Positions 18,581 through 28,529 of a stretch of 64,000 nt of DNA are shown in pieces. The notes beneath the pieces were generated by a model, which made no database searches, was not told where the DNA came from, and saw only the letters and a program-made list of their open reading frames with translations. Where the stretch lies: the NCBI RefSeq assembly GCF_007992435.1, contig NZ_BKAG01000006.1, positions 124,001 through 188,000 on the forward strand. Reading direction: 5' to 3'. This DNA comes from Prosthecobacter gellanilyticus (GTDB lineage: Bacteria; Verrucomicrobiota; Verrucomicrobiia; Verrucomicrobiales; Verrucomicrobiaceae). Positions within the stretch are counted from its first letter, which is position 1, and the number at the start of each line of letters is the position of its first letter. The position numbers and the translations under genes are program-made.

Positions 18581-21500
18581 ATGCATTCCCCCCGCGTCAT
18601 GCGCACACGCCTTCTCTCCACACTTTCCCTCCTGATGCTGGCTGGCATCAGCCATGCCGCGCCACCTTTGCAAGACGGCTGGGAGGAGGGGTATGTGAAT
18701 GGGGGTGCCACGGGCGCGCATGTGCTGGGCTGCTGGAAGTTTGATGACATGCCGCTGGTGGATGCCTCCGGACATGGGGCGCAGCTCATGATCGCCGGAG
18801 CGGCGCCCAATGCGAAGGGGCGCTTTGGTGGCGGGCTCTCATGCCGGATCTCGCCAGTGGCCACGCGCTACTCCGTGGTCACGGCGCCTTCACTGGCGAG
18901 GCTTTCGCCAGCGGGTGCCTTCTCCGCCGATCTGTGGGCGCGTGTGACGATGGACCAGTTTCCACAGGATCCGGCGCATCTGCTGGACAAGATGGACAAG
19001 ACGCAGAATGACTACAAATGGAGCTTGCAGCCGGTGGATGCAGGTGGGCGTCGGCGCATGGTGGTGACGCTGGGCTTCGGCACGTTTGTGAAAGAGTTTC
19101 GCTCTGAGCCGGTGCTGCTGCCGGTGGGTGAATGGCGGCATCTGGCCTTCAGCTATGACGGGACAGGGCGCGTGGAGTTCTTCATCGGCTCAGACTCGGC
19201 AGGTGGCGAGCTGGCGGAGCGCTGCGGTCCGGTCACGGCAGGCGCGCTGCCGCTGAGCATCGGGGATGGATTGTACAACCACTACGGGTTTCCGGGCGAG
19301 ATCGATGAAGTGCGGCTTTGTGATGGTGTGCGCGGCTTCGCGGCCTTTGCACTGGAGGTCATCGGGCCGCGCAAGATCTGGGAGCGCTATGAGCGCGGCA
19401 CGCCACTGAAGGTGGTGTGCACGAACCTCATGCCTAACAAACTTAAGGGAGCAGGTCTGAGCTACTCGCTCGGCGGCGGGACGCAGTCCTTCATCCTGCC
19501 TGATCTGGCGCCCGGAGAAAAATACGGGACTGAGTACGGGCCGGACACGGGGTTGAAGCCTGGAGACTACCTGCTGGAGGTGGTGATGAGCAGCGGCGGG
19601 AGGAAGCTGAGCCAGAAGACGACTCTGAAGATCATGCCGCGCCAGCCTGCGGTGATGCCGGTGATCCTGCGTGAGGCCAAGGCGGAGGATCTGCCGCGTC
19701 TGCGCGAGCTGGGTGCCACGCACTGGACAGGCCTGACCAATGAGAATGACACGCTGGTGGGTTTGTATGGGCGGCGCACGGCGGAGGTTTCCCAGCCGCT
19801 TCTGGAGGCCGGAGTGGCCTCGGGGCTGCATGCTGTGGCAGCGCTGGAACTCTGGCGCCATGCGGATGAGAAAGTGCACGTCTGGCGCATGGACCGGGAC
19901 GGCAAGCCCCATGAGCCGCATGTGGTGGATGCCGCGAGTTCGATCATGCTCGCGCTGAACGTGAACTCCGCACAGCGTTTCACCACAGCCTTTCGTGAAT
20001 GCATGACCTGGTCCGGCACCTGGCTGAACGCGGAGCCGGTGAGCAGGGCGCGCCCAGGCTTCAGCAGGGAGGAGCGTGAGTCCTATCGAAAAGCATCGCA
20101 ACGAGAGATCCCGGACGAGGTGCAGGATGGCGGCGGTGTGGACTGGAGGAAGCTGGCGGGCTTCCCGCAGAATCGTGTGGTGCCGGATGATCATCCTGTC
20201 CTCGGTTACTACCGCTGGTTCTGGAGCGGCGGGCATGGCTGGAAGGCTGCGAACGACGGCTGGTGTCAGGGGCTGGAGAAGAAGCGCCAGGAACGGACGG
20301 ATGTGTGGACGCTGAGCGAGCCTGCGGTGCGCCAGCCATCCGTCGGCGGAGCCCTTGGCCGTGTGACCTATCTCGCGGACCGGGCGCTGGACAACCGTCA
20401 GCCTCTCCAGTCGGGATTGTGCGTGGACCAGCTGCTGGCGATGAGCCATGCGAGCGGCCTGGGGCAGGGGGTGTTTGGCATGGTGCCGCTGAGCTGGGAA
20501 CGCGGCGCTGTATCTCCCCCGGGCGCGAAGGGCACCGCGGCGGAGATTCATGTGCAGGAGAATGGCGGCGGACCGGTGGCACGGGTGACGCTCTCGCCCT
20601 CCATCTTGAAGGAGTCATTGTGGATGACGCTCGCGCGGCCGGTGAAGGGCATGATCTTTCCTGGCTGGCAGGCACTGATTCCAGCGCAGGGTGGATCAAG
20701 CGCGGAGCGGCCTACCCATTTGTATGCTTACACTGCGTTTCGTGATCTTGCAGATCGCGTGATGCGGCCTCTCGGCCCCATGCTGACGAAACGGGAGCCG
20801 CTGCGCTCGCAGGTGGCCTTTCTGGAGAGCTTCACCTCGCAGGTGTTCGCCGGGCGCGGGCTGTATCGGGGGGCATCACCGCGCTCGCTGGAGATCTGGC
20901 AGGCTCTGCAACGCGGGCATGTGCAGACGGATATTGTTTACGAGGAGATGCTGGGCAATGGCGGTCTCGATGGCCGCAAGGTGCTGGTCATGACGGAGTG
21001 TGATGTGCTGCCTGCCAGTGTGGTGGAGCATTTGATCAAGTGGCAGCAAGGGGGAGGCAAGATCCTGGCAGATGAGAATCTGTGTCCGGGACTGAAGGCG
21101 GACGCGCTGCTCTCCAAGACAGGAGAAATCAGCGCGCAAGACACTGGCCTAACAAGGAGGGCGGAAGAACCGAAGGTGCGCAGGGATGCTCCCGCAGGCG
21201 CGGCGGAGAACGCCGGGCAGGCTGTCTTCCAGGATTTGGACAAAAAAGCGGAGCTCGAGGCCGTGAAAGCGGCGGCATCTGCGGCGACTTCCGCGGATTC
21301 ACTGCCCAAGGCACTGGCACGGCTGTGCGAAGGGCTCGGCTGGGCACCGCAGTTCCGCTGTGACAATGACGACATCATCCTGCATGCGAGCCGCAATGGC
21401 GAGGCGACCTGTCTCTTTGTGGTGAATGATCGCCGGGAGGCAGGGAACTATGTGGGTCAGCATGGGCTGGTTTTGGAGAATGGCGTGCCATCGCTCGGCA

Positions 21501-21946
21501 CGCTGAATCTCGGCACAGAGACGGTGAATGTGTATGACCTCACGCGGGCTGCCTTCATGCTACCCAAGCGCGAGGACAGCGGGCTGACGATACCGCTGCG
21601 GCTCGGTCCCGGCGAAGGCCGTGTGTTCATGATCTCTCCCGCGCCGATTCTGGATGTGACGCTGGATCTGCCGGAGACCGCGATGTGTGGCAATGTGGCC
21701 GAGGCGGTGATCAAAGTCACGACCACCGGCGGCAAGCCCATGCCGGCCGCCATCCCGGTGCAGGTGCGCATTCGCGATGCCGAAGGCGCCACGGCTGAGT
21801 GGGATGGCGCGTATGTGGTGGAGAATGGATCTCTCACGTTGAAACTGCAGCTCGCCAGCAATGAGACACCGGGGACCTGGGAAGTGCATGTGCGTGACCT
21901 CGCGTCGGGGATCGAGACGGCGAAGTGGATGAAAGTCAGTAAGTGA
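18581..21946 (+). CDS. Large secreted LamG-domain protein
   Basis: 1121 residues with a signal peptide (from MRTRLLSTLSLLMLAGISHA; ATGs at 18581 and 18599 are both possible). Residues about 45-260 match a LamG/concanavalin-like jelly roll (LGCWKFDDMPLVDASGHG, FSADLWARVTMDQFP, WRHLAFSYDGTGRVEFFIGS, GEIDEVRLCDGV). Residues about 745-850 look like the class-I-glutamine-amidotransferase-like trimerisation domain of beta-galactosidases (KVLVMTECDVLPASVVEHLI, WQQGGGKILAD). The region between has no recognised catalytic site. It is followed directly by the propeller gene at 22075. It is probably a cell-surface glycan-active protein, and the substrate is unknown. Confidence 0.7.
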   Translation: MHSPRVMRTRLLSTLSLLMLAGISHAAPPLQDGWEEGYVNGGATGAHVLGCWKFDDMPLVDASGHGAQLMIAGAAPNAKGRFGGGLSCRISPVATRYSVVTAPSLARLSPAGAFSADLWARVTMDQFPQDPAHLLDKMDKTQNDYKWSLQPVDAGGRRRMVVTLGFGTFVKEFRSEPVLLPVGEWRHLAFSYDGTGRVEFFIGSDSAGGELAERCGPVTAGALPLSIGDGLYNHYGFPGEIDEVRLCDGVRGFAAFALEVIGPRKIWERYERGTPLKVVCTNLMPNKLKGAGLSYSLGGGTQSFILPDLAPGEKYGTEYGPDTGLKPGDYLLEVVMSSGGRKLSQKTTLKIMPRQPAVMPVILREAKAEDLPRLRELGATHWTGLTNENDTLVGLYGRRTAEVSQPLLEAGVASGLHAVAALELWRHADEKVHVWRMDRDGKPHEPHVVDAASSIMLALNVNSAQRFTTAFRECMTWSGTWLNAEPVSRARPGFSREERESYRKASQREIPDEVQDGGGVDWRKLAGFPQNRVVPDDHPVLGYYRWFWSGGHGWKAANDGWCQGLEKKRQERTDVWTLSEPAVRQPSVGGALGRVTYLADRALDNRQPLQSGLCVDQLLAMSHASGLGQGVFGMVPLSWERGAVSPPGAKGTAAEIHVQENGGGPVARVTLSPSILKESLWMTLARPVKGMIFPGWQALIPAQGGSSAERPTHLYAYTAFRDLADRVMRPLGPMLTKREPLRSQVAFLESFTSQVFAGRGLYRGASPRSLEIWQALQRGHVQTDIVYEEMLGNGGLDGRKVLVMTECDVLPASVVEHLIKWQQGGGKILADENLCPGLKADALLSKTGEISAQDTGLTRRAEEPKVRRDAPAGAAENAGQAVFQDLDKKAELEAVKAAASAATSADSLPKALARLCEGLGWAPQFRCDNDDIILHASRNGEATCLFVVNDRREAGNYVGQHGLVLENGVPSLGTLNLGTETVNVYDLTRAAFMLPKREDSGLTIPLRLGPGEGRVFMISPAPILDVTLDLPETAMCGNVAEAVIKVTTTGGKPMPAAIPVQVRIRDAEGATAEWDGAYVVENGSLTLKLQLASNETPGTWEVHVRDLASGIETAKWMKVSK

Positions 21947-22074
21947 TTCCTGATTTTGGATTCCTGAATCCTGATTCATTCCCAGACCGGGTTAACCGCT
22001 GTAAACTCCATCTCATGTTTTGTGCTTCCCAGATGGAGAAGCGCTGGCAGAATGACGTTTCACTTTCTCCAGCC

Positions 22075-23340
22075 ATGACCACTCTTTCCAGCCGCCGTCA
22101 GTTTCTTTCCACGTTTGCGATGGGGGCGCTCGGTGCGCGTGCCAGTGCGCAGGAGGAAGGCGTCCCGCTGCCGAAGTTTCCGCCGACGCGGATGATCACG
22201 AAGGGGCCGGGGTATCATTGGTTCGCTTACTATGACAAGCTGCAGTTCTCGCCAGACAATCGCTTTGTGCTCAGCCACAAGGTGAACTTCGAGCATCGCT
22301 CCCCGACGGCGGATGATGTGATCGAGGTGGGCATGGTGGACCTGCAGGAAAATGACAAATGGATCCCGCTGGGCAAGTCCAGCGCGTGGTGCTGGCAGCA
22401 GGGCTGCATGCTGCAGTGGATCCCGGGCACGGAGTCTAAAGTGATCTGGAATGACCGCGAGAAGGACAAGTTTGTGAGCCACATTCTGGATGTGAAGACG
22501 GGTGAGAAGCACACGCTGCCCGCGCCCATCTATGCACTGGCCCCGAATGGCAAGGAGGCGGTGAGCTGTGACTTCTCCCGCGTGGCGGACTGTCGTCCAG
22601 GGTATGGTTATGCAGGCATCCGGGATCGTTTCTTTGATGACATGGCTCCAGAGGGGAGCGGAGTCACGCATGTGAATCTGGAGACCGGGGCGGAGAAACT
22701 GATCGTGAGTCATGCGCTGCTGGCGAAGACGGGCACGGTGATGGACAATCATCCGGACTCGAAGCACCACGCCTATCATTTGCTCGTGGGCCCGGATGGG
22801 AAGCGCTTCATCATGCTGCACCGCTGGACCCAGCCGAAGGGCGGGCACCTCACCCGCCTCATCACGGCGAACATGGATGGCAGTGATCTGCGCATCGTGA
22901 TTCCGAACGGCTACGCCTCCCACTTCATCTGGAGGGATGCCGCGCACATTCTATCCCAGGGTAAAAATTGGTTAGGCAATCCCGAGTGGGGTGATTTCCT
23001 CTTTGAGGACAAGGACAGCGGCATCGTGGCAGAGATCGGCCATGGTGTGCTGGATGGCAGCGGCCACCTCACCTACCTGAAGAACAACGAGTGGATCCTG
23101 AACGACACGTATCCCAAAGGCGTGCGTCGCATCCAGACGCCACATTTGTATCACATCGCCACGAACAAGCGGATTGATCTCGGTTACTTCCCGCAGCCGC
23201 CGGAGTATAAGGGTGAGTGGCGCTGCGACTGCCATCCGCGATCCAGCCGGGATGAGCGCTGGGTGTGCGTCGATGCCCCAGATGGGGCGAACGGGAGGCA
23301 GCTGCACCTCATCGATATTCAAGGGCTGATGGACGTGTGA
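22075..23340 (+). CDS. Tat-exported beta-propeller, oligogalacturonate-lyase-like
   Basis: 421 residues from the ATG at 22075, which opens with a twin-arginine signal (SSRRQFLSTFAMGALGARAS); an earlier GTG overlaps the LamG gene. The mature part is a TolB-like seven-bladed propeller: YYDKLQFSPDNRFVLSHKV, CWQQGCMLQWIPG, DNHPDSKHHAYHLLVGPDGK, DGSGHLTYLKNNEWILND and CDCHPRSSRDERWVC. The His-rich loops resemble the metal-binding residues of oligogalacturonate lyases. Family members degrade unsaturated pectin oligosaccharides; here activity on pectin is inferred only. Confidence 0.7.
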   Translation: MTTLSSRRQFLSTFAMGALGARASAQEEGVPLPKFPPTRMITKGPGYHWFAYYDKLQFSPDNRFVLSHKVNFEHRSPTADDVIEVGMVDLQENDKWIPLGKSSAWCWQQGCMLQWIPGTESKVIWNDREKDKFVSHILDVKTGEKHTLPAPIYALAPNGKEAVSCDFSRVADCRPGYGYAGIRDRFFDDMAPEGSGVTHVNLETGAEKLIVSHALLAKTGTVMDNHPDSKHHAYHLLVGPDGKRFIMLHRWTQPKGGHLTRLITANMDGSDLRIVIPNGYASHFIWRDAAHILSQGKNWLGNPEWGDFLFEDKDSGIVAEIGHGVLDGSGHLTYLKNNEWILNDTYPKGVRRIQTPHLYHIATNKRIDLGYFPQPPEYKGEWRCDCHPRSSRDERWVCVDAPDGANGRQLHLIDIQGLMDV

Positions 23341-23341
23341 T

Positions 23342-23524
23342 GCGCGAAAGCGCGGAGCGTCCTGGTGTGCGCCGGTCCTCCGGCGCTTTCCGACGAAGCG
23401 AGTGATCAGCCAACTTCCAGTCGACGAAATAACCTCACCAGACGTTCGACGATAGCCTGCGCGAAGCTTCTCGCTAGGCCTTCAAGAGCGCCAGAGGAAA
23501 GGCGCAGTCCAGGACGCTGGAGCG
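23342..23524. repeat. REP-like family C, two copies
   Basis: 23342-23400 (inverted: AGCGTCCTGG...GCGCCGGTCCTCCGGCGCTTTC) and 23486-23524 (GCGCCAGAGGAAAGGCGCAGTCCAGGACGCT) share the unit GCGCCGGAGGnCCGGCGCAGTCCAGGACGCT with 35913-35956 and, more weakly, 46672-46712. These copies occupy most of the convergent spacer 23341-23558, where no gene is seen. Confidence 0.75.
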
Positions 23525-23558
23525 ATGTTCACGGTACCATCGTCATCAAGATTGAATG

Positions 23559-24119
23559 TTACTTCGTCACCTTGGCCACACCGGTTTCGGTGACTTCGAC
23601 CACGCCTTTGTTGTAGAGCACGGAGCTCCAGGTTGAGCCGCTGTCAGAATGGGTTTCGGTGCTGAGCTGGTCGGTTTCGGAACGGACCATGTGCCTGGTC
23701 AGATCGATCCAGGCGATGGCGCGGGTGTCGGGGCAGCGGACGCCCTCGCGGTAGCCGCTGAGCTTGCCCTCCATGAGGAGGTATTTGCGGTAGCGCTGTG
23801 ACTCCGGGTCAAACTCCACCACCATGGCAAACTTCTCCTCCTGGTCTTCGGCCTGCGCCTCGGAGACGATATACTTTCCAGCTACCCGTTTCTCCGTGGC
23901 CGTGGCTTTGGCGACGATGGTGCGGCCATCATGGGTGGTGCTGATGGTGATGTCATAGGCGCGTGCTTTGGGGTAAATCTCAAGCGCGGGCTCCTTGAGC
24001 TTGTCGTCATGCGGCATGGCGACGATCTGCTGGAGGCGCTTTTCGGAGAGGCGATCGCCAGCGGTGGCCAGGAGAGGAAGCAGCGGGATGGCGATGAGAA
24101 GAGGAAGCCGCAATTTCAT
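23559..24119 (-). CDS. Secreted protein of unknown function
   Basis: 186 residues with a clear signal peptide (MKLRLPLLIAIPLLPLLATA then GDRL). The mature protein alternates short beta-strand-like segments (YDITISTTHDGRTIVAKATA, RYRKYLLMEGKLSG, AIAWIDLTRHMVRSE) and ends in VVEVTETGVAKVTK. I recognise no domain. It is transcribed away from the cytochrome gene at 24238, across a short divergent spacer, and converges on REP-like copies downstream. Confidence 0.7.
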   Translation of the reverse strand: MKLRLPLLIAIPLLPLLATAGDRLSEKRLQQIVAMPHDDKLKEPALEIYPKARAYDITISTTHDGRTIVAKATATEKRVAGKYIVSEAQAEDQEEKFAMVVEFDPESQRYRKYLLMEGKLSGYREGVRCPDTRAIAWIDLTRHMVRSETDQLSTETHSDSGSTWSSVLYNKGVVEVTETGVAKVTK

Positions 24120-24237
24120 GAGGGGGGAGGTGTTTCGTGATGTTGAATGAGCCTATCTGCGATGGCGAGCTTTTTGGTTGGCATCGACTTCGCGAGATTG
24201 CGAGAGATGCGGCGTTATAGGGGGACAAAATCTCTGG

Positions 24238-26595
24238 ATGAAACGGCTCTTTCTCACTCTCCTGCCTCTGCCCCTGGGCCTTGCGACGCTGCATGCTGCG
24301 GAATCTGCGCGCGTTGGGGCGGTTCAGTTTAACCGGGATGTGAGGCCGATTTTGTCGGAGAACTGCTTTGCGTGTCATGGGTTTGATCCGAAGCATCGCG
24401 AGGGCGGCCTGCGGCTGGATACGTTTGATGGAGCGACGGAGGATCGCGATGGAGCGCGTGGGCTGGTGCCCGGAGACTTGGCGAAGTCGGATGCGTGGCA
24501 GCGGATCATCAGTGATGACAAGGATGAGGTGATGCCTCCGCCGAAGTCGCACAAGGCTCCGCTCACGGTGGCTCAACGAGAAGTGTTGAAAAAGTGGATC
24601 GAGCAGGGGGCGAAGTATGAGAAACACTGGTCCTTCATTCCGCCAAAGGTGAGCGCTTTGCCGGTTGCTCCTGCGGGGGAAGACAGGGGCAAGCTTTCGC
24701 CGATTGATCAGTTCATCCTGGCGCGGCTGGATGAGGAGGGGCTAAAGCCTTCGCCGCAAGCCGAGGCGACGACGCTGATCCGCCGTGTGTCCCTGGATCT
24801 CACGGGGCTGCCGCCGACGACGAAAGAGGTGGATGAGTTTATGAAGGCTTTCGCGAAGAATGAAGAAGCGGCGTACCGTGCGCTGGTTGAACGTTTGTTA
24901 GGTAGCAAGCACTATGGCGAGCGCTGGGGACGGTGGTGGCTGGACCAGGCGCGGTATGCTGACTCAAACGGCTACTCTATTGATGCGCCGCGGCAGATCT
25001 GGAAGTTTCGTGACTGGGTGATCAGCGCTCTGAACGCTGACATGCCATTTGATGAGTTCACGATCGAGCAGATGGCCGGGGATCTTTTGCCCAAGGCCAC
25101 GGAGGCGCAGAAGATCGCCACCGGGTTTCATCGGAACACGCAAATCAATCAAGAGGGCGGGATTGATAAGGAGCAGTTCCGGATCGACAGCGTGTTTGAC
25201 CGTGTAGCCACAACGGGGACGGTGTGGCTGGGGCTGAGCATCGGCTGCGCGCAGTGCCATGACCACAAGTTCGACCCGATCGAGCAGAAGGAGTATTACC
25301 AGATGTTTGCCTTCCTGAACAACCAGGATGAGCCGACGCTGAAGGTCTTTGACCCCAATGTGGATGTAGGTGCGATGACGGCGGAGTTTAAAGAGATCAC
25401 GGCGAAGCTCGAGGCGATGGTGAAGGCCCGCCAGGATGAGGTGGCGGCGTGGGAGAAGGAGATGTCTGCCGAGTTCCGCGAGAAGCTGACGGGCAGTGTG
25501 AAGAAGGCGGTGGCCAAGCCTGTGGTGAAGCGCACGCTGGCAGAGAATCTGGCGCTGTTTGCCATCATCGCCCCGCCGAGTGATGAGCTGCGGATCCTGA
25601 GCGACCGGCACAAGGAGCTAGACACGCTGCTGAATCAAGGCACGACGACCCTCGTGATGAAAGAGTTGGCGCAGCCGCGCAAGACGACTGTTTTCATCAA
25701 AGGGGACTTCACACGTCCGGCGGATGAAGTGAAGCCTGGCACGCCGAAGGTGCTGCATGCGATGAAGGCGGGATCTGCGCAGCCTAACCGAATGGATCTG
25801 GCGAAGTGGATCGTGAGTCCGGAGAATCCACTGACGGTACGGGTGATGGTGAACCGTCTCTGGCAGCAGTATTTCGGGCGTGGGATCGTGGAGACGGAGA
25901 ATGACTTTGGCATGCAGGGCACGGTGCCATCGCACCCGGAGCTGCTGGACTGGCTGGCGGTGGAGTTCATGGCGAAGAAATGGAGCCTGAAGGAGATGCA
26001 CCGGCTCATCGTGAGCTCACGCACCTACAAGCAGAGCAGCAGCGCCACGCCGCAGCTGGCCGAGGCGGACCCGCAAAACTATCTGTTAGGTCGTCAATCG
26101 AGACTGCGCCTGGATGCGGAGGTGGTGCGGGATGTGTGTCTCGCGGCCAGCGGGCTGCTTTCGCCCAAGGTGGGCGGGCCGCCGGTGTATCCGCCGATTC
26201 CGGATGGTGTGATGGGCCAGGGGCAGGTGAAGCGTGTGTGGACGGTGAGCAAGGGCGCGGACCGGTATCGGCGCGGGCTCTATACCTTTGTGTACAGGGC
26301 ATCTCCACCGCCCTCCCTGACGGTGTTTGATGCGCCGGAGGGATTCAGCACCTGCACGCGCCGGATCCGCAGCAACACGCCACTGCAGGCGCTGACGCTG
26401 ATGAATGACGGGGGCTTCTTTGAGTTCGCGACGGCGCTGGCGAAGATCATTCAGAAGGAGGGGCTGGAGGTTGCTTTCCGCCGCTGCACCACGCGGGCTC
26501 CGAAGGCGGATGAGCTGGCGGTTTTGCAGAAGCTGGATGCGCTGAACGCGGCGCGGGTCTTGTTGAACCTGGATGAGACGGTGACGCGCGAATGA
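24238..26595 (+). CDS. PSCyt1-DUF1549-DUF1553 cytochrome protein
   Basis: 785 residues. The ATG at 24238 was preferred because it starts a signal peptide (MKRLFLTLLPLPLGLATLHA); the longer frame adds 20 implausible residues. It contains a PSCyt1 haem motif CFACH at 43-47 with FNRDVRPILSENCFACHG, a DUF1549 region (about 135-370) including RRVSLDLTGLPPT and a second CAQCHDHKFDP near 337-341, and a C-terminal DUF1553 region with NRLWQQYFGRGIVETENDFG and RSNTPLQALTLMNDGGFFEF. Such exported c-type cytochrome proteins are typical of Planctomycetes and Verrucomicrobia. They usually precede a DUF1501 gene, which is absent here. At 785 residues it is on the short side for such proteins. Confidence 0.88.
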   Translation: MKRLFLTLLPLPLGLATLHAAESARVGAVQFNRDVRPILSENCFACHGFDPKHREGGLRLDTFDGATEDRDGARGLVPGDLAKSDAWQRIISDDKDEVMPPPKSHKAPLTVAQREVLKKWIEQGAKYEKHWSFIPPKVSALPVAPAGEDRGKLSPIDQFILARLDEEGLKPSPQAEATTLIRRVSLDLTGLPPTTKEVDEFMKAFAKNEEAAYRALVERLLGSKHYGERWGRWWLDQARYADSNGYSIDAPRQIWKFRDWVISALNADMPFDEFTIEQMAGDLLPKATEAQKIATGFHRNTQINQEGGIDKEQFRIDSVFDRVATTGTVWLGLSIGCAQCHDHKFDPIEQKEYYQMFAFLNNQDEPTLKVFDPNVDVGAMTAEFKEITAKLEAMVKARQDEVAAWEKEMSAEFREKLTGSVKKAVAKPVVKRTLAENLALFAIIAPPSDELRILSDRHKELDTLLNQGTTTLVMKELAQPRKTTVFIKGDFTRPADEVKPGTPKVLHAMKAGSAQPNRMDLAKWIVSPENPLTVRVMVNRLWQQYFGRGIVETENDFGMQGTVPSHPELLDWLAVEFMAKKWSLKEMHRLIVSSRTYKQSSSATPQLAEADPQNYLLGRQSRLRLDAEVVRDVCLAASGLLSPKVGGPPVYPPIPDGVMGQGQVKRVWTVSKGADRYRRGLYTFVYRASPPPSLTVFDAPEGFSTCTRRIRSNTPLQALTLMNDGGFFEFATALAKIIQKEGLEVAFRRCTTRAPKADELAVLQKLDALNAARVLLNLDETVTRE

Positions 26596-26743
26596 GTTCG
26601 GAGTTGTAGGCCAGAGGCCGGAGTTGGGCGTTCGGCCTTGTGGCGGCATTTTCACCCTTAATCCTTCTACCGAAACCGCTGTGGCGAAGGCCGATGGCAG
26701 AGGAGGCTTGCCATGGGGGCGGGGTGCGGCTCAAATGGGCATT

Positions 26744-27577
26744 ATGTCTGACAATGTGACCGTGACCGAGCCAACCGCTGCCGCTGAACCTTTCCGCATT
26801 CTTTTCCTGGGTGATGTGGTGGGGGAGCCTGGACGCAAGGGGGTGGCGACGCTGCTGCCGCTGCTGAAGGAGGAACTGAAGGTGGACTTCGCGATCGTGA
26901 ATGGTGAGAACGCGGCGGGTGGACGTGGCATTACGCCGAAGATCGCCATCGGGCTGATGCGCGCGGGTGCGGCGGTGATCACCACCGGAGATCATATCTG
27001 GGACCAGAAGGAGATCCTGCCTTTCATGCAAGATGAGCCGCGACTGCTGCGGCCGATCAACTACCCCTCCAATGCGCCAGGGCAGGGAACGGTGGTGCTG
27101 GAGACGAAGCGCGGGAAGGTGGGTGTGATCAATCTGCAGGGCCGTGTGTTCATGAAGGAGGGCATGGAAAACCCCTTCACGGCCATCACCGAAGCGGTGA
27201 CGGAGATGCGCAAGGAGACGCCGATCATCTTTGTGGATTTCCACGCTGAGGCCACCAGTGAGAAGGTGGCCATGGGCTGGCATCTGGATGGGCTTGTGAG
27301 CGCGGTGGTGGGTACGCACACGCATGTACCGACGGCGGATGAGCGCGTGCTTCCAAAGGGCACGGCGTATCAAAGTGATGCCGGGATGTGCGGGCCGATG
27401 GAGTCAGTGATCGGCAGTGAGATCCAGCCGGTGCTGGAGAGATTTCACACCGCCATGCCAGCTCGGTTTGGCATCGGCAAAGGTGCGGTGAGGCTGAACG
27501 GCGTGCTGGTGACCGTGGACCCGACGACGGGGAAGGCCATGGCGATCGAGCGCGTGGCGCGGACGTGGCATGAATGA
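26744..27577 (+). CDS. YmdB/TIGR00282-family metallophosphoesterase
   Basis: 277 residues (start at 26744; ATG 26735 is an alternative, while a longer frame from 26624 looks artefactual). Family motifs in order: ILFLGDVVGEPGRKGV, IVNGENAAGGRGIT, VITTGDHIWDQKE, RPINYPSNAPGQG, FVDFHAEATSEK, GTHTHVPTADERVLP and TAYQSDAGMCGP. The Asp, Asn, His and Glu residues form the di-metal site of 2',3'-cyclic-nucleotide 2'-phosphodiesterases. It is cytosolic; in other bacteria the family affects RNA turnover and biofilm formation. It stands alone, 148 bp after the cytochrome gene. Confidence 0.9.
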   Translation: MSDNVTVTEPTAAAEPFRILFLGDVVGEPGRKGVATLLPLLKEELKVDFAIVNGENAAGGRGITPKIAIGLMRAGAAVITTGDHIWDQKEILPFMQDEPRLLRPINYPSNAPGQGTVVLETKRGKVGVINLQGRVFMKEGMENPFTAITEAVTEMRKETPIIFVDFHAEATSEKVAMGWHLDGLVSAVVGTHTHVPTADERVLPKGTAYQSDAGMCGPMESVIGSEIQPVLERFHTAMPARFGIGKGAVRLNGVLVTVDPTTGKAMAIERVARTWHE

Positions 27578-27613
27578 GTGAGGTGTGACCTCACTCATTG
27601 AGCAAGTGCATGC

Positions 27614-28408
27614 TTATGCCTTTGGCTTGATGTCCAGACCGTTGAGCCAAGGGGCTGTGATGGGTGGCGGCATGCCACCAAAGGGCTGATAGGCCGGGAG
27701 CTGGATGACGCTCATGCTGTGCGCCTGAGATGCAATGAAGAAGAGCGTGTCCGCGCAGTCGCCGGTGGAGATCATCTTGGCCTTGTGCTCTTCCGTGGGC
27801 TGCACGGGGCGCAGCTTGACAAGCGGTGTCAGGGCCTCGCCAGGCGCATACTCAGAAAGGACAATGTTGTGCGCATTGAGTTGCATGCGCGCGGTGAGCA
27901 GCAGGCCATGCACGGCCCATTTGCTGGCGGTGTAAGGCACGCCAGCATAGGAGTCGTAGCCATGACCAGCGGTGGATGAGACGACCACGATCTTGCCGCC
28001 GCCATTTTCGGCCATGGGGCCGGAGACAGCCTGGATCATGTTCACCACGCCGAGCACATTGATGTCGATCACTTTGCGCCAGCTTTCCTCAGAGGCAATG
28101 CGTGCAGGATCTGCATGCGCCATGAAGCGGTCCGGGGTGTTGATGCCGGCGGTGTGGATGAGCACGTCAGGCGTGCCGTGCTTCAGCACCTCGGCCATCG
28201 CAGCGGCAATGCTGCCGGTGTCCGCCACATCACAGACGATGGGCACGATGCGAGACGAGAGGGCTGTGGTTTCCTGGAGAGATGCCAGCGTGCGGCCGAA
28301 GATGAATGTGCGCGCTCCGGCCTCGGCGAAGCGCTTCGCCGCTGCCTGTCCCATGCCGCCGCCACCGCCGGTGACGATGACGCTCTTGTCTGTCCAGTTT
28401 TGTTCCAT
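27614..28408 (-). CDS. Short-chain dehydrogenase/reductase
   Basis: 264 residues, start at 28408 (MEQNWTDKSVIVTGGGGGMG); the longer frame to 28531 has no family similarity. The dinucleotide-binding motif is TGGGGGMG at 13-20, followed by NVLG-type and HTAGINTPD segments; the catalytic residues appear to be Ser144/145 and Tyr159-x3-Lys163 (YTASK). It is an NAD(P)-dependent oxidoreductase of unknown substrate. It converges with the YmdB-type gene (36 bp apart) and diverges from the SGNH gene at 28530, so promoters probably lie at 28409-28529. Confidence 0.85.
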   Translation of the reverse strand: MEQNWTDKSVIVTGGGGGMGQAAAKRFAEAGARTFIFGRTLASLQETTALSSRIVPIVCDVADTGSIAAAMAEVLKHGTPDVLIHTAGINTPDRFMAHADPARIASEESWRKVIDINVLGVVNMIQAVSGPMAENGGGKIVVVSSTAGHGYDSYAGVPYTASKWAVHGLLLTARMQLNAHNIVLSEYAPGEALTPLVKLRPVQPTEEHKAKMISTGDCADTLFFIASQAHSMSVIQLPAYQPFGGMPPPITAPWLNGLDIKPKA

Positions 28409-28529
28409 GCGCCGATGGCTAGCGAGCATGCGCGCCGCGTCCAGAGCGTGAACGATAAAATCATCTTCGGGCTCATCTGCCTCCATTTTCCTGCTTGAGA
28501 TGCGGCGGGTTGAGCGTTGGCTCCCTCTC

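Noticed and set aside
19190..20551. Minus-strand 453-residue frame in the LamG gene
   Set aside because: Shadow of the secreted LamG protein; Arg/His/Leu-biased composition.
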